A stretch of DNA of 64,000 nucleotides from Dallia pectoralis. Taxonomy: Eukaryota > Chordata > Actinopteri > Esociformes > Umbridae. A program made the translations under genes and the position numbers. Where the stretch lies: assembly GCA_029465975.1 (NCBI GenBank), contig CM055760.1:7574071-7638070 (forward strand), read 5' to 3'. The notes beneath the pieces were generated by a model. It saw nothing but the letters and a program-made list of their open reading frames with translations, did no database searches and was not told the DNA's origin. Numbering within the stretch: position 1 is the first letter of the stretch; each line of letters begins with the position of its first letter. Below are positions 22,140-35,516 of the stretch, in pieces.

Positions 22140-23379
22140 TACAACTGAATACCTCATCACAACACCATAAGCGTCCTAAAAGCAGTACCGGACCTAACCT
22201 TTCACCCTTTACTGACCTAACCTTTCACCCTAACACCTCAGAATAGCGGATCAAGCTTTAATCCCTAGAATAGCTCTTGTTTGAGTTTGAATTGGAATGT
22301 TTGTATTTCCACATCATTTCTGTATGTAAATGGTTGACAGAGTCCTGGAGTTTAATATGGCGAGCAGATGTTGGGCCCAACACATTCTGGCCCGCCGCAC
22401 CTGCTAGGGTTAACAGAGGTTGGTAGCTGCTGGTTCTGGGTCTGTTTTCCTTCCAGAGGCACCTTGCTGCATCTCAGCAGTGGCAGATCCTCGTCCGTCC
22501 GTCTGTCTGTCCGTCTGTCATCTGCGTGCGGCAGGTCTCACGTGACATTATCTGAAGAGCCCCCGACGGCTCTTTGAAGGTGTGATTAGTTGGTACCCCC
22601 TGCTGGGAAAGCTTCGCGCACGAGACGCGATCGGACGAAAGAGAAACAGGGCCGACTCTTACCCCGGTGCAGTATCCTTTCTCAAAGCTGAGCCGAAACT
22701 CCTTCGAGAACGCTTCTTTTACGAACGGGGGAGACGATATTCACCACCCTCGAAAGAACACGAAGCGTTTGGGTCGTTCCGAACCCCGACAATGACATCC
22801 TCGGAAAAGCAATTGTCGGACTGCCGGCAGAATAGCATTGGCCCCGTTATCGTAGCCGAGCCCAACAGCAGAGCAGCAGGACTCAGGCACCATAACATGT
22901 TTATCTTTGGCCAGCAGACATTTACCAAGATTGCTGCCTTATTCTCCGCCTTCAATCTTCACAATTGACTTGCCATGTATTTTCCAGCTAATTAGGCCTT
23001 TTAAAACGGGCACGATGTAAAGCTCGAATTGATAAGAGCATGCCGCTAAATTGACCGTAAATGCTGCCATTCAATCAGGGACAATTACCTCCCCGCGGCA
23101 ATACCCAGGATTAATTAATGGTACTTAGTGTGAATAGTGATGAGATGGCCGCTCGGGTGTGTTCTTGTGAGATGGCCGCAACCGGTATCAAAGCAGCGAG
23201 GTTGGCGATTTCTTCAGACTCACAGGATTTCTTGAATAGATAGAGAGGTCAAAGGTCAGAGAGCAGTAAAAGAGTGGCGGATGGGCTTGGATGCTTCTGG
23301 GTTCGCCGTAGAGAAACGTCGCGGTGACAACAGCTCCACATTTACAACAGCTCCGCATTTACAACGTAATTTTTTGCTA
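22140..23379. other. Intron-like non-coding DNA
   Basis: A short CCGTCCGTCTGTCTGT tract lies at about 22494-22520. The part from 22960 to 23130 is rich in ATTAATTAATGG-type homeodomain words. No coding exon is supported. Confidence 0.45.
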
Positions 23380-23760
23380 ATTACTGTGGTGCTGTTTGTG
23401 GACACGGGTGCTGTTTGTGGACTACAGCTCAAAATCTAACAATATTGTGAGCCCTTAGCTCGAAAACCTCCCTCTGCAATTAGATCCTGGAGTGCTTGAT
23501 GAGCGGACCCCTAGTGGTGAGAATGGGCACCACCTTCTCCACACTAACCCGGAGCACTGGAGCCCCTCAGGGCTGCGACCTCAGTCCGCTACTGTACGTC
23601 TTGTACCCGCAGGGCTTGATTGCTACACGCGGTTCCAATGCCATCCATACACCATCCTCCTGGCTCTCATCAACACCGACGATGAGATTGCTTACAGAGA
23701 GGAGGTATGCGACTTGACAACATGGTGCCTGTCTTGGTCAAAGGCACACATTTAAATGTT
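23380..23760 (+). pseudogene. L2/CR1-clade LINE reverse-transcriptase fragment, degraded
   Basis: The + strand translates in pieces to reverse-transcriptase motifs: LFVDYSS (about 23411-23431, the first catalytic-aspartate block), then STGAPQGCDLSPLLYVLY (about 23542-23595), then after a frame change DDEIAYREEVCDLTTWC (about 23680-23730). The order and spacing fit fish L2-like non-LTR elements, where these blocks read VDYSSAFN, TGAPQGC-LSPLL and YREEV. The FADD box expected between the last two blocks is destroyed, and several stops and frame changes break the sequence. A 17-bp stretch (GTGCTGTTTGTGGAC) is duplicated at the left edge. This is a dead 5'-truncated fragment; no 3' tail is seen next to it. 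Confidence 0.82.
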
Positions 23761-25318
23761 TTCACGCAGTCACCAGTAGCAGTTGGAATACGACCAGCAT
23801 AATTAATTTAATAAGGCCTGGATGATGGTGATGGTGAATGGCACGTGGCTGAATGACTATCTCACTAACATTAAAGCCCTAAATCTCTAGTCAACACGTT
23901 GACTTTGTGGTACAATGCGAAGGCAACGACGTCGCGCTCAGCCATGCGATGCGTTTAGCCATGTCATCACAACAGACAGCCGCCCGCTGTTCACTCTCCC
24001 ATCTCTTCCCTGTAAAGTGTATCCGTCTTCTTTCTAGTGCCCCTGTTCCTTTCGATAAGCCCCGTGTGCATAGGGTTCCCGATTCACGGTGGCTCCGCCT
24101 AGCTTTTCCCTGCGATTAAGATCCACTCTCCCTAATCAAGTGGAGGCCCCTGTGTAACTAGTGACAACCACCAGACAGGCTCCTGAGGGGGGCCCCCTTG
24201 GGGACGACAGGGCCCGGATGCTGCACCCCTCGTCTCTCGTTGCTGTCACCGGGCTTGTCTCTGGCAATTCTGGACCGGTCCATCTGACAGGTGGCGAGGG
24301 ATTCGGTAGAAGAGAGCAGGAGATTTGTTGGGACGTGGCGATGTGGGAATATCTGGCATTACGCTCAGAGTGGCGCCTGCATTCTGTATGTGATGAGCAC
24401 GGTTTTCATGAGCCAATGACGAAATATACAGGTGGAATATTTCCCACGTACAGGTACAGTGATCAGATATCAGATCAGACAATTGGAAGAGCAGGCTGTG
24501 GTAAGGGTGTCAAGTCTGTCGAGTTTAGAAGTCTATTCTATTTCCTTCCAGTCAGGATGTGCGAAATAATGGCCAACGGTAATAATGTAATAATAAAGTT
24601 ATTATATACAATAAATATACACGGTCTGTAGTAGTAAGTGCTCAGTAAGGTCAGAGTTGATGCTTTTAGGTGTATTGTTCCAGCTAAGATTAGCCAGCTT
24701 TTAAGTCCTTCTCAGCTAAAGCATCTATTGTCCTCCACTCTCCCATTGGCTGTCTATCCTGCCTGAAGCCTTAATTCACTGGCCATTAGACTCCAGATGT
24801 GTTATTGCTCACCTTCAGAGGGACTGACAGAAGACATTTCAGCCACAGGACAGGACGGGTCTCCCGTAGGGAATTACCATGAAGGATTTGTTCATTTCTT
24901 AGGCGCTCGGTTTTTAGTAGGTGTTTGAGTGAAATCAACAGATGCTGTATTCTATTACGCTTACTCATGTGGTACAAACATATACTTCATTCAATATAAC
25001 AGAAAATAAAAATAATTGTCAAAAATTCAATTTTAAATGTCACCGTGTCATCCCCAACAGTATATCGGAAACCCACATGATAGTTTTTGGTTGCTGTAGG
25101 ATTATTTTCCATCTGTAAGAAACAAGCGCAATTTAAAATACGGAACATGTAGAAATCGTGTTTTTCGTAGACACATCACTGCAAATTTGCCCCCTGTGGG
25201 GCTTCACAAAACAATGAGATTTGATTTGTCAATCACATTTCTATTAGCATATTAGTTGCATTATTTTGCAATGTACCCCAACCTCTTAGTCGAAATGACT
25301 TCAATTAAAGCCATAAAA
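23761..25318. other. Intron-like non-coding DNA
   Basis: No gene or repeat is recognised. A 156-codon + strand frame (24161-24631) has unremarkable composition, no known motif and no clear splice context. Confidence 0.45.
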
Positions 25319-25585
25319 GCTGAGGTAGGAGAGAGAACAGCTGAGGTAGGAGAGAGAAGAACTGAGGTAGGAGAGAGAACAGCTGAGGTAGGAGAGAGAA
25401 GAACTGAGGTAGGAGAGAGAAGAGATAAAATAGGAGAGAGAAGTGCTGAGGTAGGAGAGAGAAGAGCTGAGGATTGGAGAGAGAAAAGCTGAGGTAGAAG
25501 AGAGAAGAGCTGAGATAAGAGAGAGAAGAACTGAGGTAGGAGAGAGACGAGCTGAGATAGGAGAGAGAAGAGCTGAGGTAGAAAT
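25319..25585. repeat. 21-bp purine-rich minisatellite, ~13 copies
   Basis: The unit is GCTGAGGTAGGAGAGAGAA plus two bases (AC or GA), so it encodes a heptad (AEVGERT/RTEVGER) in one + strand frame. The multiple-of-three period lets frames stay open on both strands. The right third is more diverged. The start codon at 25256 and the unique leader give no sign of a real gene. Confidence 0.93.
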
Positions 25586-27535
25586 AGAAGGGCCGGTAAG
25601 AAGAAAGGGGAAGGCAGACAATGTAAATACGCATTGATATACAGTAGGAGAAGACCATAGAGCACCAGAGAGAAGCACCAGCAGAGATGGATGACTGGGG
25701 TACCATGTTATATTTACTTCTGCAGCCTCAGAAGCATTTTAGCAACACTACCACTTTCTTCAGCTGACTCCGAAACAGATATACAATATGTGAAGCAATA
25801 AAAAAAATCATGTCAGCCAAGTAATTTCCCACAATCCACTAGGTGGCATGGTGGAGAAATATATTTGTTGCTCACCAGATGTTGTTACAATATTAATCTA
25901 TTCAATAATGTGTTGCGGATGCCTTTGACACATACAGTAAGCATACAGTCCTCAATGCAATACCTCTTGACACATTGGTACATTTTGCATGCAGCAATCA
26001 TAATTTATAATTCTACTTTGACTAATGATGTGGCTTCTTTTTTTCTGGGGCTGAAGGTTGATCTCTTTTCCCGGCGAAAATGGCAAATTAAGTGATCTGA
26101 TTTTTCCTCCTTTGTCAGCAGGTCTGACCTCACTCCCCGTGTGACAGCGGCCATTGAAGGACAGCCTGATTGGCTGACACTGCACTTCCTCCTGCCATCG
26201 CCATGCTGATCGTTGCCAAGGTGTGAGAGGTCTGGTTGCCGTGTAGGCAGTTGATGAAGAAAAGGAATCGATGGAGTGAGGAATGATGAAGAAATGAGAG
26301 ACAGAGACAGACAGGCCGCGAAAATGAGTGTGTCACTTTTGCAGTGATAATAACATAGCGGCTGAGTAATCAATAATTCAAATGTAATCTTAAAGAGAGG
26401 GAATTTAGAAAAAATAGGTTGACATAATTAAGGCCGTCAGAGTTAACTGGGAAACGTACAATATTTTTTGTGCTGTCATTAATTGCATTGCGTGAAAGCA
26501 TTTGCAGTACACTGAACACTTAGTATATATATATATATATATATATTCATATATATTATTGAAAATTAATAACGTTTTATTAGGCAAAAAATGCAATTCA
26601 TTGCGATTAATTGCAGTCCTGACAAACATAAGTCCTGAATGTTTTCTGAAAGCCCCACTTTCATTACGACTATTTAATTCAGAGATTGGGGCTAAACTTG
26701 TCGTTTAACATACATTTATGATTTACCTCAAAAAGGTTAACGAGAAAATGCCTGAGCCATGCTGAGTTTTTTAAAGCAAGCCATACCAAACCTGGCACAT
26801 TGTTAACCCAATTATCTTTCTATCACAGAAGTGGGTTTGACTGCCTGAATGTTAACTCGGGTGCCTGGTTTCTCTGGCTCCTTCGAGTGGTGCCATAGAG
26901 AAGATAGAAAAAAATGAATTCTTAAATCTTTTTTGAGCGAATCATTACAATAATAACTGGGCTACGCGGGCAGGGAAATGATTGATGAATATATGGGAAT
27001 CTAAACTAATCGTAGGTTGGTTGCCAGGGGGGCAGGTTTATTTGTCTTCATATTGCGGGAGTCCCTGTTTATATTCGGACTCTAAAGAAACCACATGTCC
27101 TGAGAAATGACCCCCCCAAGAAAAACACAAAATATAAAACAGTTCTGGAGTGGTATGTATTTGACAGAAATTTCCCTGTGTGGGTCGGGCAATACTTAGT
27201 CATTTTAATCCATTTTGAAAACATGTCCATGAACTATTTGAGTGATATATCTGTACCACTAGTTGATTCCATTTTTTATCTGGTCTCGTCTGTCTTTTTG
27301 TTCTTCTGCCTGAATTGTTGGGTTTGCGCTATATGTGGTCAGGTAATAACGATTGCATATGTCATGTAACCAAAGGACAGTTTTCAAATATGCAGTGACA
27401 TAATGTCACACCTACTGTATACTGACCTTATGTGTCCAGTGACTTTATGTTGTTGTGAAGGTTGACTTGAATATACAGCACATAGCTTGAGAACCAAACA
27501 TGGATACCCTCTGTTCCAATTAGCAGCCGTTCAAC
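25586..27535. other. Intron-like AT-rich DNA
   Basis: No gene is recognised. A (TA)n tract lies at about 26523-26556. TAATTA/ATTAAT words are frequent at 26460-26620. Confidence 0.5.
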
Positions 27536-30500
27536 AGACACCCTCACACTGCAGTCTGCACCTCTTCTATTGAGACACCCTCACACTGCAGTCTGCACCA
27601 ATTCTATTGAAACACCCTCACACTGCAGTCTGCACCTCTTCTATTGAGACACCCTCACACTGCAGTCTGCACCTCTTCTATTGAGACACCCTCACACTGC
27701 AGTCTGCACCTATTCTATTGAGACACCCTCACACTGCAGTCTGCACCTATTCTATTGAGACACCCTCACACTGCAGTCTGCACCTCTTCTATTGAGACAC
27801 CCTCACACTGCAGTCTGCACCTCTTCTATTGAGACACCCTCACACTGCAGTCTGCACCTATTCTATTGAGACACCCTCACACTGCAGTCTGCACCTCTTC
27901 TATTGTGACACCCTCACACTGCAGTCGGCACCTCTTCTATTGAGACACCCTCACACTGCAGTCTGCACCTCTTCTATTGAGACACCCTCACACTGCAGTC
28001 TGCACCTATTCTATTGAGACACCCTCACACTGCAGTCTGCACCTCTTCTATTGTGACACCCTCACACTGGAGTCGGCACCTCTTCTATTGAGACACCCTC
28101 ACACTGCAGTCTGCACCTCTTCTATTGTGACACCCTCACACTGCAGTCTGCACCTCTTCTATTGTGACACCCTCACACTGCAGTCTGCACCTCTTCTATT
28201 GAGACACCCTCACACTGCAGTCTGCACCTCTTCTATTGAGACACCCTCACACTGCAGTCTGCACCTCTTCTATTGAGACACCCTCACACTGCAGTCTGCA
28301 CCTCTTCTATTGAGACACCCTCACACTGCAGTCTGCACCTCTTCTATTGAGACACCCTCACACTGCAGTCTGCACCTCTTCTATTGAGACACCCTCACAC
28401 TGCAGTCTGCACCTCTTCTATTGTGACACCCTCACACTGCAGTCGGCACCTCTTCTATTGAGACACCCTCACACTGCAGTCTGCACCTCTTCTATTGTGA
28501 CACCCTCACACTGCAGTCTGCACCTCTTCTATTGTGACACCCTCACACTGCAGTCTGCACCTCTTCTATTGAGACACCCTCACACTGCAGTCTGCACCTC
28601 TTCTATTGAGACACCCTCACACTGCAGTCTGCACCTCTTCTATTGAGACACCCTCACACTGCAGTCTGCACCTCTTCTATTGAGACACCCTCACACTGCA
28701 GTCTGCACCTATTCTATTGAGACACCCTCACACTGCAGTCTGCACCTATTCTATTGAGACACCCTCACACTGCAGTCTGCACCTATTCTATTGAGACACC
28801 CTCACACTGCAGTCTGCACCTATTCTATTGAGACACCCTCACACTGCAGTCTGCACCTCTTCTATTGAGACACCCTCACACTGCAGTCTGCACCTATTCT
28901 ATTGAGACACCCTCACACTGCAGTCTGCACCTCTTCTATTGTGACACCCTCACACTGCAGTCGGCACCTCTTCTATTGAGACACCCTCACACTGCAGTCT
29001 GCACCTCTTCTATTGAGACACCCTCACACTGCAGTCTGCACCTATTCTATTGAGACACCCTCACACTGCAGTCTGCACCTATTCTATTGAGACACCCTCA
29101 CACTGCAGTCTGCACCTATTCTATTGAGACACCCTCACACTGCAGTCTGCACCTCTTCTATTGAGACACCCTCACACTGCAGTCGGCACCTCTTCTATTG
29201 AGACACCCTCACACTGCAGTCTGCACCTCTTCTATTGTGACACCCTCACACTGCAGTCTGCACCTCTTCTATTGAGACACCCTCACACTGCAGTCTGCAC
29301 CTATTCTATTGAGACACCCTCACACTGCAGTCTGCACCTATTCTATTGAGACACCCTCACACTGCAGTCTGCACCTCTTCTATTGAGACACCCTCACACT
29401 GCAGTCTGCACCTCTTCTATTGAGACACCCTCACACTGCAGTCTGCACCTCTTCTATTGAGACACCCTCACACTGCAGTCTGCACCTCTTCTATTGAGAC
29501 ACCCTCACACTGCAGTCTGCACCTCTTCTATTGAGACACCCTCACACTGCAGTCTGCACCTATTCTATTGAGACACCCTCACACTGCAGTCTGCACCTCT
29601 TCTATTGTGACACCCTCACACTGCAGTCTGCACCTCTTCTATTGAGACACCCTCACACTGCAGTCTGCACCTCTTCTATTGAGACACCCTCACACTGCAG
29701 TCTGCACCTCTTCTATTGTGACACCCTCACACTGCAGTCTGCACCTCTTCTATTGAGACACCCTCACACTGCAGTCTGCACCTCTTCTATTGAGACACCC
29801 TCACACTGCAGTCTGCACCTCTTCTATTGAGACACCCTCACACTGCAGTCTGCACCTCTTCTATTGAGACACCCTCACACTGCAGTCTGCACCTATTCTA
29901 TTGAGACACCCTCACACTGCAGTCTGCACCTATTCTATTGAGACACCCTCACACTGCAGTCTGCACCTCTTCTATTGTGACACCCTCACACTGCAGTCTG
30001 CACCTCTTCTATTGAGACACCCTCACACTGCAGTCTGCACCTATTCTATTGAGACACCCTCACACTGCAGTCTGCACCTCTTCTATTGTGACACCCTCAC
30101 ACTGCAGTCTGCACCTCTTCTATTGTGACACCCTCACACTGCAGTCTGCACCTCTTCTATTGAGACACCCTCACACTGCAGTCTGCACCTCTTCTATTGA
30201 GACACCCTCACACTGCAGTCTGCACCTCTTTTATTGAGACACCCTCACACTGCAGTCTGCACCTCTTCTATTGAGACACCCTCACACTGCAGTCTGCACC
30301 TCTTCTAATGAGACACCCTCACACTGCAGTCTGCACCTCTTCTGTTGTGACACCCTCACACTGCAGTCTGCACCTCTTCTGTTGTGACACCCTCACACTG
30401 CAGTCTGCACCTCTTCTGTTGTGACACCCTCACACTGCAGTCTGCACCTCTCCTGTTGTGATACCCTCACACTGCAGTCTGCACCTCTCCTATTGTGATA

Positions 30501-30835
30501 CCCTCACACTGCAGTCTGCACCTCTTCTATTGAGACACCCTCACACTGCAGTCTGCACCTCTTCTATTGAGACACCCTCACACTGCAGTCTGCACCTCTT
30601 CTGTTGTGACACCCTCACACTGCAGTCTGCACCTTTTCTATTGAGACACCCTCACACTGCCGTCTGCACCTCTTCTATTGAGACACCCTCACACTGCCGT
30701 CTGCACCTCTTCTATTGAGACACCCTCACACTGCCGTCTGCACCTCTTCTATTGAGACACCCTCACACTGCAGTCTGCACCTCTTCTGTTGTGACACCCT
30801 CACACTGCAGTCTGCACCTTTTCAGTTGAGACACC
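27536..30835. repeat. 37-bp minisatellite, ~89 copies, 3.3 kb
   Basis: The unit reads ACACCCTCACACTGCAGTCT then GCACCTCTTCTATTGAG. Common alternatives are GTG for GAG at the junction, CCTATTCT for CCTCTTCT, and TCGGCAC for TCTGCAC. Their order repeats in blocks of four to ten units (for example the 27829 and 27977 segments, 148 bp apart), showing higher-order duplication. The right edge (30300-30835) carries private variants (TTCTGTTG, GATACC, GCCGTCTG) while the interior is homogeneous, the usual sign of internal turnover with an older edge. Frames of 62-99 codons recur but are repeat by-products. Confidence 0.99.
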
Positions 30836-32675
30836 TTTTCCCGGGCAATTGATTTATTTAACATTATTAATGAACTTTGCTGCAGTTCCACTTGTCAGAC
30901 TTGGCCTTGGGGTGTCAATAACGAGAGGAAACTTGATGTTAGTGAATCCGGCTTAAGTGATTCTGTCGGGCTAACGATTCAATGAATCAGGACAAATGTC
31001 AGCCGCATTTCATATGTTGATTCACCGGGGCCTCATCTGCATAAGCGCTGGGCTCGGCGAGATTCAGACCGCAGCCCGGCCAGGAGACGTCCAACGCTGG
31101 GCAGAGAAATCCTCCGGTAAATATTTGATGAAACAGCTACAGGCTGCAGCCTGGGATGGACATCTATTGTGGAATAAGTATATAGCCACTTTTGAATGTG
31201 TCTCTGAATGCCACTATATGTGGTGTGTGCTGGGTCCTCGTTCTGGAGTCCTTATTCTGTCATTGTGATTGACATGTGTACGTATTTCTCCATTGTGACA
31301 TTGAAGGGGAGGTACAACCATTGAATAGTAATATTATATATACATCAATACGCTGCATATATAATAATTAACAATGATCTTGTTCACAACAACAGAAAAC
31401 TTGCAAATATACATTTTTTGAAAAATGGATATGTATATGTGGATCGATTTTTACAAGTGGCCATTTTAATATATTTGTATGTATATATTTGGATACATTA
31501 TTATTTTTGACTATAATTTTGTTCAGTGCGATTTAAAATATTTCCATTTATAGAATAATATATTGTAGTGAATGGCAAAGGTTAAGTAGAAAGGCATTGT
31601 ACTGTCCATGAATTATCCCTTTACAAGAAAGGTGAACAACTCTCTGTGTTGCTGACCGTGACAGATTTTGCAACAAAATAAAATACAATAACTGATTTAT
31701 CTGCAGAGAGGTAATGTTGTGAGACTGGCGACTATAAAATAGTATCGGTATGTTGTAACGGGAAGATTGGGGCATGTATTACTTTGTGAGTAGCAGACAG
31801 GACGGGGGAGGCATATAAACGCGAAAGGTGACTAAACTGCTGGCTCTAGTTTTCTGGCCTGTAGCAGAAATCAGTGCGATGGATCGGTGGGGAGAGATTT
31901 AGTTGCAGGTGGCAGAGGTCGGTGGATTGTGTATTCTGTGCAGTCAATAATAAAGTTAGGACTTATGCCTGCTGAAAGTTAATGAGCAATCACAAGGACC
32001 TTGAAAAGTCATTTGCATCCGGGCATCGGCTTCTCACTTTGGCTCGGAAAGAGCCCGAGGGACTTCTCAGTACCGGAGCAGCAGAAGAACAGGAAATAAT
32101 TTATTCTCACCGGCAATGGTGGACACCTAACACATCGCTCTATCGACGGACGCAATCAACATTTACAATGCGTTGCGTTTTTCCGTATTTCTCTACGGCA
32201 ATTTCATTATATCATATTCAAAGATATTTGTAAATATTAATGTTGAAAAATTGAAGTTCTGTTTCCCCTCGTTTGGTTGTACATGAATGCAATTTCACTT
32301 TCCTCACTTGCATATATTGAGACGGGTGAATCTATGGTCAGGTTCTTTCCCCCTGTGTGTCTTTGTTCTGATATCAGAATGGCCGCAGACACGGGGAAGT
32401 CAGGACGAGGCAGAGTAGTCAATCAGAATATGCGCCCTTAAAGTTGACTACCATGGGCGTGCACACATAGCAGATTTACTTTCTCACAAGGTCATGGACC
32501 CTGCCACACTGTCCGTGTAATCACAAAGCCTCTCTACTCCCACATCCAGGCTGTAGCTCAGTAGCTCCGCGTAACAAGATCCTGCAGTTGGACACTGATG
32601 CCCGTTAAGTTTTGGATCTTCATCGCACCACTCCGAAGCACTCGAGAGAAATCCATCCAAAAAACTAAATAAAAT
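30836..32675. other. Intron-like non-coding DNA, AT-rich centre
   Basis: The part from 31310 to 31560 is very AT-rich with ATATAT words. The edges (30840-31010 and 31950-32110) have a balanced, TAAT-containing texture that could be regulatory. No coding exon is supported. Confidence 0.45.
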
Positions 32676-32765
32676 GCATACTCAAACAAGGGGCTCGTCC
32701 TGGATATCCAGGACGAGCCCCTTGTTTGAGTATGCTCCAGGACGAGCCCCTTGTTTGAGTATGCT
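32676..32765. repeat. Perfect 60-bp palindrome plus a third tandem arm
   Basis: Positions 32676-32735 are a perfect inverted repeat with 30-bp arms meeting at GATATC, with no spacer. The right arm (32707-32736, TCCAGGACGAGCCCCTTGTT then TGAGTATGCT) is then repeated once more in direct orientation at 32736-32765. The arrangement is therefore inverted arm, arm, arm. No mismatch separates the copies, so the event is young or is an assembly artefact. Confidence 0.95.
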
Positions 32766-34532
32766 TCTTCTGAGCCTCTGCTGTAGCCGTGCGATTTCTC
32801 TTCAGACCAGGTATCAGATGCCACAGGAACTAATATGTACACAGCATACAGTAGTTAGACTGGCCACTGCCTCAGCAGAGCTATTATATCTGTCCTTATC
32901 TACTCATCAAAGAAAACAGTTTTTCAATTGTGGTCAATTATCAAACTAAAACATAAACAGCTATACAGGTACAATTGAATCATAGTCAATTATACAAAAA
33001 GTGTTTGGTGAACGCTTGTATCCAATCCATTATCCATATCACCACTACTGACGAGTGAGAATAGGTTTACATTGCCGGGTTCCTTCGAGGGCCTCCTGGG
33101 CGCTAAATTGAAGCATATAGTTAAAGTAGGCAGGGGGAAAAACAAATTTCATTACTTCGCTAGGTGCCATTTTCCTTGACATTACAATGCAGTAATGAGA
33201 GATCAGGGACAGAAACAGATTGCTCTACCACGCGCACGCATCAGGCCTCATTCTAAAGTGCCACCATGACGCGGCTCGCTGCTTTGTTACAGTCGAAGTA
33301 CGAGGCCCTTTACCCTCCTCGTTTCAATATATCTGCACAGAGAGAGTAGAGGCTACAATGTTCTGACAAGAGACAAATGTTTCATTCAAATGTTGCTTTC
33401 GGCATATTGCGGGAGACGTAATGAATTCCTGTATCCCAGCAGGGCCCGGTTCACCGTGTCAATGCCCGCGCAAGGTGGAACAGGCGCTTCGCAGGAGCAA
33501 AATTAAATTTAATGTTCCATTCGCCGCGGGAAAGGTGCATAAATCAGGGCTTTTGATTTGCATGGACTGTGTTGGACCGCCCCGTCCCATTCAAAAATAA
33601 ACCGGAGGCGTGATATGATGTCAGGAAAAGAACAATGCAATCTCAGGCTTCCTAATAAAAGTAAGCAAAGGGCCCCGGGCTGTTTAATTCAGACTTGTAT
33701 TATGTTGCTCTGATGTCAAGTATATTATAAAAAAACGGCTTCTACCTTTTTTCCCGCCTGTCGTCTACTAATACCGAGACGGCAAACAAGACAAATGAAA
33801 GTTCGGTCGGTGGAAACGGCCACGCAAAACACATTGGTTGGCAGAAACAAACCGAAAGCGAAAGTAAATTTTACTGCGTTATTTAATGGGACAGAATAGA
33901 ACAAGTTATTTTTGGACACAGGATGTAACGTCATTAAATCACTAGCCTGTTTATCAATGGCAAAAGCCGATATGTTAATGACCTTCTATGAAAGACTGGA
34001 TCATACATCCCGTGCAGACATTTGTATTAGTTTAGCTCGTTGCTTCAGACAAAAAAAAAACCATCCTTTTTTATTGATTCTTCTAAATTGGAAACAAGTA
34101 CGGCTATTTCTTCAGTAAAAAAAAAATACAATTTAGCAAATAGCTTTAAGTGGCTTTGACTTGTCGTTGTCCTGGAGTTGAGGAGGTAGATGCAGGAGGA
34201 CAGGGGAACCATTAGTTCACAATGAGATGATATTACTGTTAGCCGAGAGCTAAAATGGCCAATGCTTAAACTACAATAATATTATGGAGAAGGTTCCTCG
34301 ATTGGGGACGTACACTCAAAGCGCAGCTGTGGCAAATGTTATTCAATTGGTCTGAATACCTTTCTGTTTATTCAAGAATATTCATCAGTAGGTGAGCATA
34401 ACCTTAAGTATGAGGCTACAGAGAAATAGCCGTGTCCTGAGCAACAACCTTGAGTTTGATGATCTTATGTCGCTCATTTCCTGTTCCAAAGCCCCCTTAT
34501 TCATATAATACACACGTGGACTCACACCCAGG

Positions 34533-34563
<31 letters not shown>

Positions 34564-35124
34564 AGGCACACACACACACACTGAGATCGTAGCCATAAGA
34601 AGCCCATCATTGACATTTCCTTCTCCAGTAAGATCATGTGTAATTCAAATCAGACACAGACACACACACACACACAGGTCTGAAGTTCCATTAGGAATCG
34701 GCCTGATCGATACCCAGTGAATTAGAGTGCGACTGATCTGATTAACTCCCCATTATTTTCTACCAGCCCTTATTTAGGATGCATGATGAGAAAATATCCC
34801 ACTTTCTTTTCCTGTACTCCTCTCAAATGAAATATAGACATCCTGGTTTGCATCGACTTTAAATTAAATCCACCTTGCTTGGGGATTCCCCTGCTCCGGT
34901 TAATACCTGAATACTCCAATCTACCTTGTAGGTTTGCAATAATCGTTTTCTATTTGAGGATCTAAAGGTTTAAGTCGCACTACATTGCTAGACCCCACTA
35001 TCATCGAGTACTCCTTGGGTACCGGGGAAATGTCCTCTGAACTCTGACCTTTGAACTGTGCTCCATGAGAGTTGAAGGGCTGGCATCATGCAGGTTATTT
35101 AAATGATATGGATCACCTCGATAT
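32766..35124. other. Intron-like non-coding DNA with CA tracts
   Basis: (CA)n tracts lie at about 34531-34580 and 34657-34676. The parts 33380-33720 and 34700-35000 are AT-rich unique sequence. No gene is recognised. Confidence 0.5.
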
Positions 35125-35516
35125 GCCCTGCTCCACCCATCACCCCGCCCATCTCCCCTCTCATTGCCACACCCATCGCCCAACCCATCGCCCCTCCCAT
35201 CACCCTGCCCATCGCCCCTCTCATTGCCACACCCATCACCCCGCCCATTGCCCCTCCCATTGCCCCACCCATCACCCCACCCATCGCCCCACCCATCACC
35301 CCACCCATCGCCCCAACCATCGCCCCTTTCATCGCCTCACTCATCGCCTCACCCATCACCCCACCCATCGCCTCACCCATCACCCCACCCATCGCCTCAC
35401 CCATCACCCCACCCATCGCCTCACCCATCACCCCACCCATCACCCCACCCATCGCCTCGCCCATCGCCCCAAACATCGCCCCTCTCATCGCCCCACCCAT
35501 CACCCCACCCATCTAA
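35125..35516. repeat. 12-bp minisatellite (CCCATCACCCCA type)
   Basis: About 32 units of CCCATCNCCYCN, with ACC/GCC/TGCC variants. The period is a multiple of three, so all frames are open and give His/Pro, Ile/Ala/Pro or Ser/Pro/His repeats, and Met/Gly repeats on the other strand. None is a credible gene. The array is C-rich on + with almost no G. Confidence 0.96.

Noticed and set aside
19205..22246. Very long + strand open frames (up to 1013 codons) rich in Cys-Val and Leu-Pro-Ala-Val
   Set aside because: They are translations of the TCTACCAGCAGTGGT/(GT)n array. Several frames are open over the same DNA, and the region lies inside a dead transposon.
24161..24631. 156-codon + strand frame
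   Set aside because: No recognised motif, no splice or promoter context, chance-level length.
27829..30718. Recurring 62-99-codon frames starting MRHPHTAVCT
   Set aside because: By-products of the 37-bp minisatellite; identical peptides recur at multiples of 37 bp.
27536..30835. CRISPR-like appearance (regular 37-bp repeats)
   Set aside because: Units are head to tail with no unique spacers, and the genome is vertebrate.
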